Assembly (NCBI RefSeq): GCF_014211975.1
Contig: NZ_CP060084.1
Coordinates: 3,483,001-3,547,000 of the forward strand
Direction: 5' to 3'
DNA: 64,000 nt
DNA from: Teredinibacter haidensis
GTDB lineage: Bacteria > Pseudomonadota > Gammaproteobacteria > Pseudomonadales > Cellvibrionaceae
Below the pieces are notes generated by a model that saw only the letters and a program-made list of their open reading frames with translations, was not told where the DNA came from and did not search any database. Both the position numbers and the translations under genes were made by a program. Shown piece by piece: positions 38,871 through 48,366 of this stretch (positions are counted from its first letter, which is position 1; every line of letters begins with the position of its first letter).

Positions 38871-39173
38871 CTATTGCTCCGAACCTGTTGATTTCTTCGA
38901 GAACAGGTTATATCCGCAATGACTGCAGGCTGGAAGCACACTATAAAATATGCCAGATCTAAAAAATGGCATTTTACAGCTAGGGCAGTCCTTGTTAAAA
39001 ACGAACACCCCCATCATTAAGAAAACAAGCCCATAGACCACTGAAAAACAAAAAGCTATGTCCTCCCCGAAAAACAGCACTGAAATACTTACGAAAACAG
39101 GGAAGCACAAAAACAATAACAAAACCCTCTTATACTGTGCTCTCAATATTTGACGTTCATTTTTCATCTTCAT
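38871..39173 (-). CDS. Small membrane protein with zinc ribbon, probable Rhs immunity protein
   Basis: A 100-residue protein with two adjacent membrane helices (about residues 16-31 and 38-58) and a C-terminal four-cysteine zinc ribbon, CPSCKMPF and CSHCGYN. I do not recognise the family. It starts nine bases after the stop of the Rhs gene on the same strand, the position where Rhs immunity genes lie, so I infer it protects against that toxin. It is AT-rich (codon use unlike the flanking core genes) and would be made from the Rhs transcript. Confidence 0.65.
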   Translation of the reverse strand: MKMKNERQILRAQYKRVLLLFLCFPVFVSISVLFFGEDIAFCFSVVYGLVFLMMGVFVFNKDCPSCKMPFFRSGIFYSVLPACSHCGYNLFSKKSTGSEQ

Positions 39174-39182
39174 TCTACCAAC

Positions 39183-40466
39183 TCAAAATATAGAAAAACT
39201 GCTCCCCGGTAGGGTTGTTAAAAAGCCTGGAGAACCTGGACCAAAATTCATTCCCATAGTTTTTCCAGAGGTTGTTTCACCATAACAAAAACCAACAGGT
39301 CCAGTATCGAGCTCTATTTCAAACCCATTTACATCTTTAGGCGGAGTATTCCCCGTATAAAATCCAAACTCTATCTCCGCTCCAGCTTCTACCCCAATAA
39401 CCCCGCCAAAACTATCGATGGGACCAACACCATTTGATCCAATATAGAAACCCTGCACTAAGGAAATCCCCCAAACCAAAGAACCCTCGATGTTGCCTGT
39501 GACATAAAAATCCCATAATCCTTTTGGATCAATTCTACTCAACGGATTATCCCCCACATAAGCATAAGTATTAATCCCAGCCTCAAGCCCAATAGGATCA
39601 CTCTGAACGTATCGTCCAAGACTGGGGTCATAACTCCGCATCCAATTGTAATGCGTCTGTGTCTCCACATCAAAATACTGCCCCGGAAACCGCAAATTAT
39701 ACGTAAACTGATTCAGCGCCTCGTCATTTGTTTCTCCAAACGCCTCGCCCTCCCAACGCCAAACAATAGTACCGGATGAGTTCGTAGCAAACCTCGGTGT
39801 GTACAAATGATCCGTATGCAGGAAAGAAACCGTCTCAGTGCCCGCCACAGAATCTATCTGCGCCACTGGGCTCATGCCATTCCAAATGTAATCCTTAATT
39901 AATTCACCGGTTGCACGAGTCTCTGTGATGAGCATGCCGTGGCTATCGTAGTGATAAATAACCGTACCGTCGGCGGTGATCTTTCTCGTTCGTTGCCCCT
40001 GGGCATTAAAAATATAGGTTGCTATGGGCTCGATAACACCCGGAGCGAACACCTGGTAACGGCGATTGGCATCGTTGTAGGTAGTGGCGCGGGCAACGAT
40101 GGTGTTGAGGTTGGCAGGTTCGTCGTTGTCGAGCTTTTCGGTTAATAATAAGCGATTAGAACCCGCCAGATAAGTGTATTCCTCCTCGTTGAATTCGGCC
40201 TGGCCTTTACGCAAGCGGTTGCCACTGAGGTCGTAATTAAAGGTTGAAGACTGGGCATTGTCGATACTGTCGCCAATGAGCCGATCTAACGCGTCGTAGT
40301 GGTAATCACTGGTTTGGGGTGTGGTGTTGCGCGTAATGAGGTTGGAGTTGGGGTCGTAGGTGCGGCTACCAATGCTGCCGCTTTGGTAGACGAGGCCGCA
40401 TGCATGAATAATCGGGAAGGCGCCTAAGGGATAAGGAGGACGACCAGAGCTAACAAAACCCAGCAC
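39183..40466 (-). CDS. Rhs/YD-repeat protein, 5'-truncated, with variable C-terminal toxin
   Basis: A 427-residue protein. From about residue 33 it reads as YD repeats (YDALDRLIGDS, FNYDLSGNRL), then the Rhs core signature (FPGQYFDVETQTHYNWMRSYDPSLGRYVQSDPIGL, GINTYAYVGDNPLSRIDPKG). After the core, about 110 residues of unrelated, glycine-rich sequence form the presumed toxin tip, which I cannot classify. Full-length Rhs proteins exceed 1000 residues; here the first 30 residues look unrelated and the frame abuts a truncated PIN gene near 40470, so the 5' end has been lost by rearrangement. It may survive as a displaced toxin cassette that can recombine with a full Rhs gene. Confidence 0.82.
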   Translation of the reverse strand: MLGFVSSGRPPYPLGAFPIIHACGLVYQSGSIGSRTYDPNSNLITRNTTPQTSDYHYDALDRLIGDSIDNAQSSTFNYDLSGNRLRKGQAEFNEEEYTYLAGSNRLLLTEKLDNDEPANLNTIVARATTYNDANRRYQVFAPGVIEPIATYIFNAQGQRTRKITADGTVIYHYDSHGMLITETRATGELIKDYIWNGMSPVAQIDSVAGTETVSFLHTDHLYTPRFATNSSGTIVWRWEGEAFGETNDEALNQFTYNLRFPGQYFDVETQTHYNWMRSYDPSLGRYVQSDPIGLEAGINTYAYVGDNPLSRIDPKGLWDFYVTGNIEGSLVWGISLVQGFYIGSNGVGPIDSFGGVIGVEAGAEIEFGFYTGNTPPKDVNGFEIELDTGPVGFCYGETTSGKTMGMNFGPGSPGFLTTLPGSSFSIF

Positions 40467-40476
40467 TGACGGATAT

Positions 40477-40731
40477 GTGAAATGTAAGACGCGACCCCGA
40501 CTCTTGGTACGTTATCTGGAAGAACGGTTTCAGGTGGCTGACGATACCAGCGCCGTCACCAGCCAACTGGTTAAGCTGATGGGTGATTTTCAGATCGGCG
40601 GTAAGCAGGTGCATGATGCCAATATTGTCGCCACCATGCTGGCTTATGGTATTCCCTCTGTGCTGACGCATAACACGGCAGATTTTAAGCGTTTCGATAC
40701 AATGATTGAGATTGAGGGAATCAGCCCATAA
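40477..40731 (+). pseudogene. PIN-domain (VapC-like) toxin, C-terminal fragment
   Basis: Eighty-four residues that match the second half of a VapC-type PIN ribonuclease: KQVHDANIVATMLAYGI with the conserved aspartate, then VLTHNTADFKRF. The first catalytic aspartates that should lie 60-80 residues earlier are missing, and no antitoxin gene precedes it. The 5' side joins the truncated Rhs gene, so both lost their starts at the same junction. The ORF has a stop and its own terminator downstream. Confidence 0.7.
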
Positions 40732-40735
40732 CACA

Positions 40736-40760
40736 AATCCCAGCGCTTGGCTGGGATTTT
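40736..40760 (+). terminator. Rho-independent terminator after the PIN fragment
   Basis: AATCCCAGC pairs perfectly with GCTGGGATT around a 5-base loop and is followed by TT. It lies 5 bases after the PIN stop codon. Confidence 0.7.
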
Positions 40761-40783
40761 GCTTAATTCACTCCGACCCCTTA

Positions 40784-40809
40784 CCACTTTAATTAAAGAA
40801 TTAAAGTGG
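40784..40809. repeat. AT-rich perfect inverted repeat
   Basis: CCACTTTAATT pairs with AATTAAAGTGG over 11 bp around AAAG. It follows CTCCGACCCC, a context often seen near mobile-element ends. It may be a remnant end or a weak terminator for the converging membrane protein gene. Confidence 0.45.
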
Positions 40810-40838
40810 ATGTGCTATCTATTTTTCCCCAAGTAGTA

Positions 40839-41123
40839 TCATATTTTGCCACCCAATAATGTATGGAAATGGGTGGCAACCCAAAGATATTCAATGAACC
40901 CTATAACTACTAAAGCCAGAAAAAATAGAATGCTAATGGAAATTCTTGTTTTTATGGATGTGCTATCACTTGCCATTCTAAAGGTAAAAAAAGCCCCAAT
41001 AAATGGCATTGCAGCTATCAACAATCCCAAGTCATTTATGATCGATCTTTGTTCATCCATTACAAACACGAACAAGAAATCCAATATGCAAAGGTAAATT
41101 AAAAAGGCAATTGCCAATGACAC
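40839..41123 (-). CDS. Small three-helix membrane protein, unknown
   Basis: A 94-residue hydrophobic protein with about three membrane helices (residues 2-20, 30-47 and 62-83). I do not recognise it. ATG at 41123 has AGG nine bases upstream. It is AT-rich and stands alone on the minus strand in the island. Its size and topology resemble toxin immunity proteins, but no toxin gene lies upstream on the same strand, so it may be an orphan. Confidence 0.5.
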   Translation of the reverse strand: MSLAIAFLIYLCILDFLFVFVMDEQRSIINDLGLLIAAMPFIGAFFTFRMASDSTSIKTRISISILFFLALVVIGFIEYLWVATHFHTLLGGKI

Positions 41124-41218
41124 ATTACCTAAGATAATTGCCCGGTATCATCAGTAATATCAACGCATCACGGTCAATTTCTTGGGTATAAATATCATGA
41201 TACTCATAAGGAATAATC

Positions 41219-41647
41219 ATGACCAAAACAAACACCATTACCCGTTACTTTCAAACATCAGCATTTAGGTTATCTGATACAGAAAGCTTTCACTCACTGT
41301 CGTGTGTTAACCATATTATCACAGTGATGAAAGCGCATGGTTTAAGCCATGAGCTTGATGATGATTATATTGCTTTATCACTACCATCATCAGCATTCAC
41401 TACCAGTGATTTCGATGATATTTCAGACAAGATTACTCGTGATGATTTGCTCAATATTGTTGAAGCAATTGAATTGCATATCCACCATGATGATGCCTGT
41501 AAACTAGTGTATGTTGAGTCGAAAATCGGCGAGTACTTTGATTGCTTTTCATCAACCATCGAACGCAATAACGCAGTGACCAGCAAGGTAGATTGCAGCC
41601 AGTTTAATCGGATTTCAAGAATTTCAGCAGAGGGTGTTTCATCATGA
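41219..41647 (+). CDS. Hypothetical protein, first gene of an AT-rich pair
   Basis: A 142-residue acidic, cytoplasmic protein with no recognised domain; the C-terminal half (DDLLNIVEAIELHIHHDDACKL) looks helical. ATG is preceded by AAGGA six bases upstream, a strong ribosome site. Its stop overlaps the start of the next gene as ATGA, so the two are translationally coupled. Composition is clearly more AT-rich than the core genome, indicating transfer from another source. No other copy of it is seen in the window. Confidence 0.75.
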   Translation: MTKTNTITRYFQTSAFRLSDTESFHSLSCVNHIITVMKAHGLSHELDDDYIALSLPSSAFTTSDFDDISDKITRDDLLNIVEAIELHIHHDDACKLVYVESKIGEYFDCFSSTIERNNAVTSKVDCSQFNRISRISAEGVSS

Positions 41648-42270
41648 AATTTCTTGACCTGATGGAATCCGAGACAGACCAAAAGAGCAAACAACAACCT
41701 AATTCATCATTCATGAACATGCTTCATCATTTCGGTGAATTCATCACCAATATTGATGATGCGAAACCCGATTCAGAGATGTGCATTGATGCACTTGCCA
41801 ATAAAAAAGAGCCAGAAGAATTACTTCAACTGACTCTTGATATTGTTCGTTGTATGTTTGAACCAAACCCCGTTGGTACATGGTTACTTAATGGCAATCC
41901 CGATTTCCTTGATGAAGTTATCAATGACAGCGGCAATATTGCTTACTCGTCATCATCACTATCAACAACTGATAACTGCAGCAATCACATTACCGAAACC
42001 ATCATTCCATCACTGGAATTTCAAGGTTGTCAACCATCATCAAACCAACCCGTATACGCCATCATCACCACTCATAGTTCCAACTTAAACACTGAATCCA
42101 TCGAAGCCACAAGCAGCGCAATAATCGATGCGTTTGATATAAATGATGATACTGCCATTCACATCGGTTACTGTCATGATGATGCCTTAGCCGACACTGT
42201 GAGAGTGTCGGTTATGGTTTCTTATGTATGTTGCACCTCAAAAGAAACGTCAAAACCAATGCCTGAATAA
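41644..42270 (+). CDS. Protein with FtsZ C-terminal-domain-like segment but no GTPase domain
   Basis: A 208-residue protein, ATGA-coupled to the gene before it. Residues about 1-130 are unrecognised and mostly helical. Residues about 135-200 (from PVYAIITTHSSNLNTESIEA through AIIDAFDINDDTAIHIGY and [17 protein letters not shown]) follow the strand-helix-strand order and key residues of the FtsZ C-terminal domain, where ITAG..L...E, A.A.I..G, D..L.DE and RVTV appear. The tubulin-like GTPase domain and its glycine-rich loop are absent. A plausible reading is a protein that interferes with or mimics FtsZ, or is an assembly partner; that is inference. The 3' end overlaps the converging immunity gene by 59 bases. 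Confidence 0.7.
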   Translation: MKFLDLMESETDQKSKQQPNSSFMNMLHHFGEFITNIDDAKPDSEMCIDALANKKEPEELLQLTLDIVRCMFEPNPVGTWLLNGNPDFLDEVINDSGNIAYSSSSLSTTDNCSNHITETIIPSLEFQGCQPSSNQPVYAIITTHSSNLNTESIEATSSAIIDAFDINDDTAIHIGYCHDDALADTVRVSVMVSYVCCTSKETSKPMPE

Positions 42271-42616
42271 CACCTAGCGTCACTAAAGAAGACCAACACA
42301 TAAACCATAGGTGCTTCAATAGCTTTTGAGATTGGTAGTGCTCCGTTATAGACAGCACAAAATTATCATAATAAACCAAAGACAATAAATTGTGAGTGAT
42401 AATGCTTACCACCCACCCGATAACAGCAGAGATTACTAGCACCACAAGGAAGTGCCACTTATGTTTAGATAATTTATTAATTAAGAGCCAAACAAGGATG
42501 GTCTGCAAAGGTATCGATAAATATGCAGGGTAAACTCTTATAAATGAATCCACCCACCAATAAACAAACGCAGTAACTAATAAAAACAATAATAGAACAC
42601 GGTTGATTAAAATCAT
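42212..42616 (-). CDS. Four-helix membrane protein, probable immunity to the large Rhs toxin
   Basis: The product from ATG 42616 has 134 residues and four membrane helices (about residues 5-22, 27-45, 53-72 and 107-128). The start overlaps the stop of the large Rhs gene as ATGA, with GGAGG five bases before, so it is made by translational coupling from the toxin mRNA. That position and dependence are the hallmark of Rhs immunity genes. A membrane-embedded immunity protein suggests the toxin acts at the membrane or in the periplasm. I do not recognise the family. An upstream in-frame ATG at 42667 is inside the Rhs frame and unlikely. Confidence 0.72.
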   Translation of the reverse strand: MILINRVLLLFLLVTAFVYWWVDSFIRVYPAYLSIPLQTILVWLLINKLSKHKWHFLVVLVISAVIGWVVSIITHNLLSLVYYDNFVLSITEHYQSQKLLKHLWFMCWSSLVTLGVIQALVLTFLLRCNIHKKP

Positions 42617-45600
42617 CCTCCATTCACCTTGGCGGCTCCAAATTGGTCTGAAAGATTTCCGGGCCAAAATGTATCTGGCTGCACCCCAGAAAATACCCCT
42701 GATGCATTTAATACACTAGATGCACTCATTGAACACCCTAAAGCACCTGAAGTAGGCGCACTAATAATGGCGCTTTGTATTGCCAGTTCTTGTGCTTTAG
42801 ACGTATCCTTACATTGTGATTCTACAGTATCACCATCAGATTGATGATAAGCATTAAAACCATCAGTATTCTTCGCATCGACATACTCTCCACCACCATT
42901 TTGCTGACTATAGCCTCCGTTAGGGTCGTAGATAGTTCCTAGATTTGTCATCTGGACAGCAGAATGAACACCTAACCCAGCACTATTTCTAACCGTCAAC
43001 AAGCATGTTTTTAGTCCATAAGGGTCAATTAAACTAATAGGATTCCCACCCACATAAGCATAGGTATTCATACCACCCGTCAAACCAATCGGGTCAGATT
43101 GCGTATAGCGCCCCATCTCTGGGTCATAGTATCTGTTGATGTTATACCAAAGCCCTGATTCACTGTCATAATATTGTCCCGGAAAGCCAATATTCATACC
43201 ACCGATTTTATTGGTCACAACTTGTCGCTTAAAGCCTTGGGACTTGACTGCAAATACCACATCGTAAGTACTACCACTTGCAACATATACTAACTGTGGC
43301 CGACCCGTTTGATCATGCAGCACCGAATACAGCTTACCATTCATCACAAAACCTACCAGTACCGAACGGAAATAAATATACGTTTTATCTATAGCCGTCG
43401 AATCTGCTTTGGTTTCCGCACGTAATAAGCCTCTACTATCGTACAAATATCGATAGTGATTAATTACTGCGGGGCCGCCTTGATTCTTCCGCGCATACTT
43501 TGACACACGCTGATTGGCGTAATTGTATATATAGTTGGATTGACCAGTATCGTATTTATAAAATCCGGTCATTCGCTCCAAACTATCGTAATAATACCGA
43601 TATTTTGGCGCAGCAGATGTTGTACTCCTGCGGTGCTCTTTCAGGTTACCTACCTCGTCGTAAACGAGTGGTTCCGAACCGATTTTGGTTATGTGGTTGC
43701 TGTCGGGATCAATAACAAAATCTTTCGGTGGCTGAGAACCAAGCTGGTAGGAATCGCGATTTCCATTGGAATCATAAACATAGGAATAGCTACCTGGCAA
43801 ATAGGTTGTGTTGTTATATTTTTCACGTTTCAGCCGCCCGACATCATCATAAACATAATTATATTGACCTTCTGGCCCACCCACCACTTTTGAAATGGCG
43901 TCTCGATTATCATAGGAAAACGACTTGTTATAAAAATAGTTATTATATGCAACGAGCCTTCCGTCAAGATCAAACTTCTTAGTCGCGGTAATGTTGCCCC
44001 CCCCCCAAGGAGTTGCCCCCTGGCCATACTCCCAGACTTCTTCTCTCAGCCCTTGGGTCACCTCAACCAGTGGTAACCAGCTACCACCGTTAATTTGTAC
44101 CATTACCTTGTTGGCATTCCCGGCAGTATCATAGCCGTAGCGGGCATTAACACCTCCCGGCAGGCTTTCTAAATAAAGCCGTCGATAACTATCATAGCCG
44201 TAATTAATGGAATACGTCGCCCCATCCACCTTGCTTGTTTGACGAGCGAGATTTCCGTCAGCCGTATAGCTATAACTCGTATAACCGGAATTATCAGTTA
44301 CCGCACATAGGCGGGCCTTACCAAACTGACAGCTTTGGCGAGCAACTACATCGCAATAAGAATCGTAAGAGTAATCAATATTTTGAATATCACTCCCTTC
44401 AGCTTTCACGTTACCGCGTCGACCCAAGTTGTCGTAATCGTACGTAATCGTTGTATTGCTAGCTGTTTCAATCTTGCGCAATAGGCCCCCAGTAGTGTAC
44501 TCGTACTCGGTTACTCCTGTATCTGCGCTAACCAACTGTTCGACTTCACCAAACCCGTTGCGATTATAGAGTGTGGAATTTCCAAGAGCGTCCTTGACCT
44601 CTTTAAGGTAGCCTAAACGATCGTAATAGTACCGGGTTATTTCATTTTCCTGATTTTTAGACCACTCCAGTTGGCCATAAGCATTGTAACTAAACGATAC
44701 AACATGCCCCATAGCATTAGTAACGGTCTCTACATTACCGCCAGGCGTATAAGTGTAACTCTTCAACTGCTCATTTTGACCATGGTCGACGGTTCTATTC
44801 CCAAACTCATCATAGTCAGCATCAAGCGTAACAACGTTATTCGTTACTACGCCACTGGCTGTGACTAAGTTGGATTTAGACGAGGTTATATTGTTGAGTA
44901 AATCGTACTCGAACGCTTCTTGCCTAATAGCATAATTATTACCAGCAAATAGACTCTCGATGGTTTTTGTTCGCCGAGCTTCATCTAGGTTGTATTTTAC
45001 GTAGTAACCTGCAGGGGCGGTGATTTGTTTTATTTGGTTATCGCCGTAATATTCTATTTTTGTAACTAAGCTGGAATAACCGATAACCGAGGTTTGCTTG
45101 AGCCTACCTCTAGCATCATAAGTGAAGTCTGTAGGAATTCCATTCGGATCGACCATTTGATATGGCAGCCCTGCATCTGAAGTACGATAATTGTATTTAA
45201 CTACGTGCCCAGCCCCGTTTGTAACCTTCTCCAGATCACCATATGAATTGTATTCAGATATGGTTTTATCACTATCTCCGTCTTCTGGCCCATCAACAGT
45301 TGTCTTTTTCACAACGCCGCTATCATAAAACTCATAAGCAAATACATGCTTTCTCTCAGGAGTATAATCACCGCTACCATACTTGAGGGCTTTAGTAGTT
45401 TTATACATTAATCGACCAAAATACGCGGCGTCATCCTTTCCTCCATAGACATACCTGATAACTCTAGCAGGAACCAACTGCGTAGGCTCTAGGCATGAAT
45501 CACCTACGGCACAAAGGCTTGGATTTCTCGCTCCATTCCACACTTTTAAAGTGCTCAGCTGCCCATTCACTCCCCACCAATACTCTTTCGTTACTCCATT

Positions 45601-46878
45601 TACATACTCGGATTTAACGTCGCCCCCGTTTTTCCAGTATGTGTAAGCTGTTCGTTTTCCGTTCCAATCCTCTTTAAATTTCACTTTGGATCGCGGATCG
45701 TCCTCACTGTAGTACTGGATTTCTTTTGCTGCTCCAGGACACACCCCCGTAGAATTTTTGTCCACACCAATCAAGCGCTTATGGTCGTCATAGGCATATT
45801 CTTTCACGCCACCTTTCGCATTTGTAACTATTCGCTTATTTGCCGCAGTACTAAATGTGGAGCGATTAATACCGCCAACGAGACCGCTGTATTTTACCCG
45901 ACCATATTCATACTGGTAGTCCCCCCGTTTAACGCCATCGACATACTTGGCAACGATATTTCCATTTGGCTCCCAATCATATTTTAGGCTTCCAGTCCCT
46001 TCTGGATATACAACCTCTTTTAAAAAACGATTCGACAGTTTGGTAGATGACCCTATAGGCTCAATTACATACTTAACCTGCTTACCGTTGGGCAATGTTA
46101 TCGCATCTAATACAGGGGGAAGACCGCTAACAGAAGAAGACTTCCAATTAAATACCAGTTTACGGCCGGAGCTATGTAAAACTTCTACTAAACTATTATT
46201 TTCGTATTGTAAACTCCATTCTTTACCGCTTTTATAGGGAATAATTTTTCCCAAGCGGCCAACGCTCGAAAACACATAGGAAGACTGGCCCGCATTTTCA
46301 TATATCCAAGTACTACCACTTTTGTATATTCTCTCGCTATCATTCGGATCCCGGCTTGGATAGTAGTCGTTACTATATGGGCCAGAGATGATCCTCAAAA
46401 ATCCACTTTGCTTTAGGTTTTTAATAACGCTAATAGCTATTGGCAGCCGAGAAGCATCGCAGTCGCCAACCGCACCTCTACCCATAACAAACCAGCAGGC
46501 TTCAGTTTTACTATAGTCTAGCCTTATCTGGGTATCTAATGTGGTAGACCAACTATTACCAAAGATACCAGGTATTTGCCAGGAGCCTATTTTACTCTGA
46601 GATAGGGAAGCGTATCCTCTTGAAATATTGAGCGGAAAACCACCTGTACCAAAATAGTCGCGCTCATGTAGAACTTTTTCCGCATCTCTAATAATGACAG
46701 GGCACGGTGATTTCTCACCCCCATCATCACTGAGCTCTTTATCTTTTTCCTTAGCGCTTTTTGCGTCATTGCTATACAAATCCGCCATTGAGGCGAAACC
46801 CTCTATCGCCCCAAGCCTCGCCAATAAATCGGTATTGCTTGCGTTAAGCAACAACTCATTTCTTCTGGCATCTCGCAT
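42613..46878 (-). CDS. Large Rhs/YD-repeat polymorphic toxin
   Basis: A 1421-residue Rhs protein. No signal peptide or PAAR domain is visible. Residues about 60-120 ([20 protein letters not shown] then [18 protein letters not shown]) resemble the DUF6531-type start of Rhs shells. Many YD repeats follow (for example [22 protein letters not shown] and [11 protein letters not shown]). The core signature comes near residue 1250: [20 protein letters not shown], then [20 protein letters not shown] and SLIDPYGL. The last 135 residues are the toxin tip. His in [10 protein letters not shown] followed by [10 protein letters not shown], and Cys in [13 protein letters not shown], suggest a permuted papain/NlpC-like enzyme; this is tentative. 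The coupled gene after it is the likely immunity gene. Confidence 0.88.
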   Translation of the reverse strand: MRDARRNELLLNASNTDLLARLGAIEGFASMADLYSNDAKSAKEKDKELSDDGGEKSPCPVIIRDAEKVLHERDYFGTGGFPLNISRGYASLSQSKIGSWQIPGIFGNSWSTTLDTQIRLDYSKTEACWFVMGRGAVGDCDASRLPIAISVIKNLKQSGFLRIISGPYSNDYYPSRDPNDSERIYKSGSTWIYENAGQSSYVFSSVGRLGKIIPYKSGKEWSLQYENNSLVEVLHSSGRKLVFNWKSSSVSGLPPVLDAITLPNGKQVKYVIEPIGSSTKLSNRFLKEVVYPEGTGSLKYDWEPNGNIVAKYVDGVKRGDYQYEYGRVKYSGLVGGINRSTFSTAANKRIVTNAKGGVKEYAYDDHKRLIGVDKNSTGVCPGAAKEIQYYSEDDPRSKVKFKEDWNGKRTAYTYWKNGGDVKSEYVNGVTKEYWWGVNGQLSTLKVWNGARNPSLCAVGDSCLEPTQLVPARVIRYVYGGKDDAAYFGRLMYKTTKALKYGSGDYTPERKHVFAYEFYDSGVVKKTTVDGPEDGDSDKTISEYNSYGDLEKVTNGAGHVVKYNYRTSDAGLPYQMVDPNGIPTDFTYDARGRLKQTSVIGYSSLVTKIEYYGDNQIKQITAPAGYYVKYNLDEARRTKTIESLFAGNNYAIRQEAFEYDLLNNITSSKSNLVTASGVVTNNVVTLDADYDEFGNRTVDHGQNEQLKSYTYTPGGNVETVTNAMGHVVSFSYNAYGQLEWSKNQENEITRYYYDRLGYLKEVKDALGNSTLYNRNGFGEVEQLVSADTGVTEYEYTTGGLLRKIETASNTTITYDYDNLGRRGNVKAEGSDIQNIDYSYDSYCDVVARQSCQFGKARLCAVTDNSGYTSYSYTADGNLARQTSKVDGATYSINYGYDSYRRLYLESLPGGVNARYGYDTAGNANKVMVQINGGSWLPLVEVTQGLREEVWEYGQGATPWGGGNITATKKFDLDGRLVAYNNYFYNKSFSYDNRDAISKVVGGPEGQYNYVYDDVGRLKREKYNNTTYLPGSYSYVYDSNGNRDSYQLGSQPPKDFVIDPDSNHITKIGSEPLVYDEVGNLKEHRRSTTSAAPKYRYYYDSLERMTGFYKYDTGQSNYIYNYANQRVSKYARKNQGGPAVINHYRYLYDSRGLLRAETKADSTAIDKTYIYFRSVLVGFVMNGKLYSVLHDQTGRPQLVYVASGSTYDVVFAVKSQGFKRQVVTNKIGGMNIGFPGQYYDSESGLWYNINRYYDPEMGRYTQSDPIGLTGGMNTYAYVGGNPISLIDPYGLKTCLLTVRNSAGLGVHSAVQMTNLGTIYDPNGGYSQQNGGGEYVDAKNTDGFNAYHQSDGDTVESQCKDTSKAQELAIQSAIISAPTSGALGCSMSASSVLNASGVFSGVQPDTFWPGNLSDQFGAAKVNGG

Positions 46879-46887
46879 TTTTTTACA

Positions 46888-47144
46888 TCAGACAAGCTTG
46901 GCCCGGTGACTTTTACTACCTCTTCTTTTTTTGCCACCCTCATCGTCATCGTTCGGGTTGGGATCTTCAGTGCAATTTACTCGAACATCATACGATACAG
47001 TAGAATCACCCTCTAAAGAATTAACAACAGCCGTCGCTGATGTCTCACACTGGGAAAAAGCGGCATTTGAAAAAAAGCATATGCCCAGCAGAAAAATTAA
47101 ACCTATTGCTGGACTGCACCGAAAAAAGTTAAGGTGTTTTTCAT
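46888..47144 (-). pseudogene. Small secreted protein, frame changed in a T6 run
   Basis: ATG at 47144 starts MKNTLTFF, then the frame must shift in a run of six T near 47125 to continue as RCSPAIGLIFLLGICFFSNA, a clean signal peptide, followed by AFSQCETSATAVVNSLEGDS and a charged tail ending KSHRAKLV-stop at 46888. Without the shift the first frame stops after 13 codons, and the second frame has no start codon. It lies nine bases upstream of the large Rhs start. Either it is a recent pseudogene, the T run is a sequencing error, or expression depends on slippage. The family is unknown. Confidence 0.5.
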
Positions 47145-47764
47145 TATCATTTCCTTTTAATAAACTCTATTCACAACGACGTTAGGCCATTAAACTTAAA
47201 ATTTCTCTGACAGCTTGGAGATACGCACTCCCTTTGGTTGGATATTTGCGGCACAATCGCTGACTATCACCCGTCTCAAATAAACTAGCCAAGAGACGGA
47301 TTGTATTTATGCGGTAGAAATAGAAAGCTTTGAGATAGCGAACACTATAAATCGACCTGAAAAGATTCTTAGACAAGCTCTAAGCTATCGATTTTTCAGT
47401 TTGAATATTCACCGCTTCGTTAAATACCCAAATTGAAACGACTTTGCGTGTTAACGTCTGCATCCATGAGATATTATGATGCCTCGAACGAGATGGGTAC
47501 CGGCACTAAAGAGTCAATAATAAACCGACCAACCCATCCGTTAGTATGAATTTAGATCAAATATCGACCGTACCGTATGATTTTCAATCAAAATGAATGT
47601 AACCGGATACACTGCAGGGTCTCTACTCAAACAAAAATTGTCACTAAATTTGATATATGCCAAATAAAAAGTGTGTATCTGTTGCATGCGCGATGCGGAT
47701 CGCGGTTTGAAAAGTGGTTGGCTCATCTGGCTCTGTCAGTGCAAACTATCAAGAGCTAGAGTAT

Positions 47765-47977
47765 TTATTTTTTGTTAGCGATCAGACAAGCTCCCTGTCC
47801 TGTTAGTTTCGATACCTCAAAATACATCCAGATGTATTTCGGGAATTCCAACAATATACTTTTCGTATTCTTTATTGATTCCTCGAAGGAAGGAGTTTCC
47901 CACTCGAAATTTTTTCGCTGTTTCAAATTAACGAATTGAATACTTTCCACATAGTCCCGCTTCCATAACTCATACAA
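47765..47977 (-). CDS. Possible small protein or gene remnant, unknown
   Basis: A 70-residue frame that reads protein-like (YELWKRDYVESIQFVNLKQR, WETPSFEESIKNT, ILLEFPKYIWMYFEV). It opens with TTG and lacks an obvious ribosome site; the frame extends about 17 codons further upstream without a better start. It could be the tail of an orphan immunity-type gene, since such relics collect beside Rhs genes. Weak support. Confidence 0.3.
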   Translation of the reverse strand: MYELWKRDYVESIQFVNLKQRKNFEWETPSFEESIKNTKSILLEFPKYIWMYFEVSKLTGQGACLIANKK

Positions 47978-48132
47978 GCTGCCATCGTTATAAGCGTTAT
48001 TCCGGACAAGCCTCCACCTAATCCTCGGGTTTTAGTATTCTGGTGGCACGCGCACAAGAATGAATAAAGAACGACGATGCCCTAAGTACCCACTAGACCG
48101 CAACCATAAGCCTTTTGGTGGTATTTTCAGGC

Positions 48133-48151
48133 GGTGGCTTCCAAAGCCACC
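48133..48151. repeat. Perfect hairpin, 8-bp stem
   Basis: GGTGGCTT-CCA-AAGCCACC. It is followed by the hairpin-repeat array and lacks a T-run, so it is not an obvious terminator. Confidence 0.6.
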
Positions 48152-48196
48152 ATGATATTAATCTCACCCGTAACCGTCCACCTGCTCGGGTGCTTA

Positions 48197-48366
48197 ACTT
48201 ACCCCCTGGGTATGTTTTAGCTCCAGGGGGGTACCTTCGAGGTACTCCTCACCCACCTCTGAACTATGCCTTGGGCATGCTTTAACTCCAAGGACGGCTC
48301 TTCGAGCTACCCCACCCCCACCCCCAGGCGACCCCTTGGCAATGTTTAAGCTTCAGGCGCGCTACC
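48197..48366. repeat. Imperfect tandem array of 64-65 bp units with conserved hairpins
   Basis: Three units begin near CTGGG (48206), CTTGGG (48270) and CTTGGC (48335). Units 1 and 2 each form a hairpin around a loop containing ATG.TTTA: CCCCCTGG/CCAGGGGG in unit 1 and CCTTGG/CCAAGG in unit 2, where a C-G pair has become T-A with pairing kept. Both also share a TTCGAG..TAC segment. The third unit is cut off where the right direct repeat starts. The compensatory change suggests selection on structure, but two units are little evidence. Confidence 0.5.

Larger units (their letters stand above)
47145..48366. other. 1.2-kb non-coding stretch at the right end of the island
   Basis: Apart from a possible small minus-strand frame at 47765-47977, I see no supported gene. 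The left part is AT-rich and presumably holds the promoter for the small secreted protein and large Rhs gene. The right part (48133-48366) is GC-rich and full of hairpins, including a 64-65 bp repeat. Composition changes sharply near 48060, suggesting a junction of DNAs of different origin. Confidence 0.55.

Noticed and set aside
47182..47376. 64-codon minus-strand frame upstream of the frame-changed secreted gene
   Set aside because: TTG start, no ribosome site, AT-rich composition that gives chance frames; a fragment of an old gene cannot be excluded.
48133..48366. Hairpin repeats as integron attC sites
   Set aside because: There is no integron integrase, no cassette genes between units, and the core-site pattern is not consistent across units.
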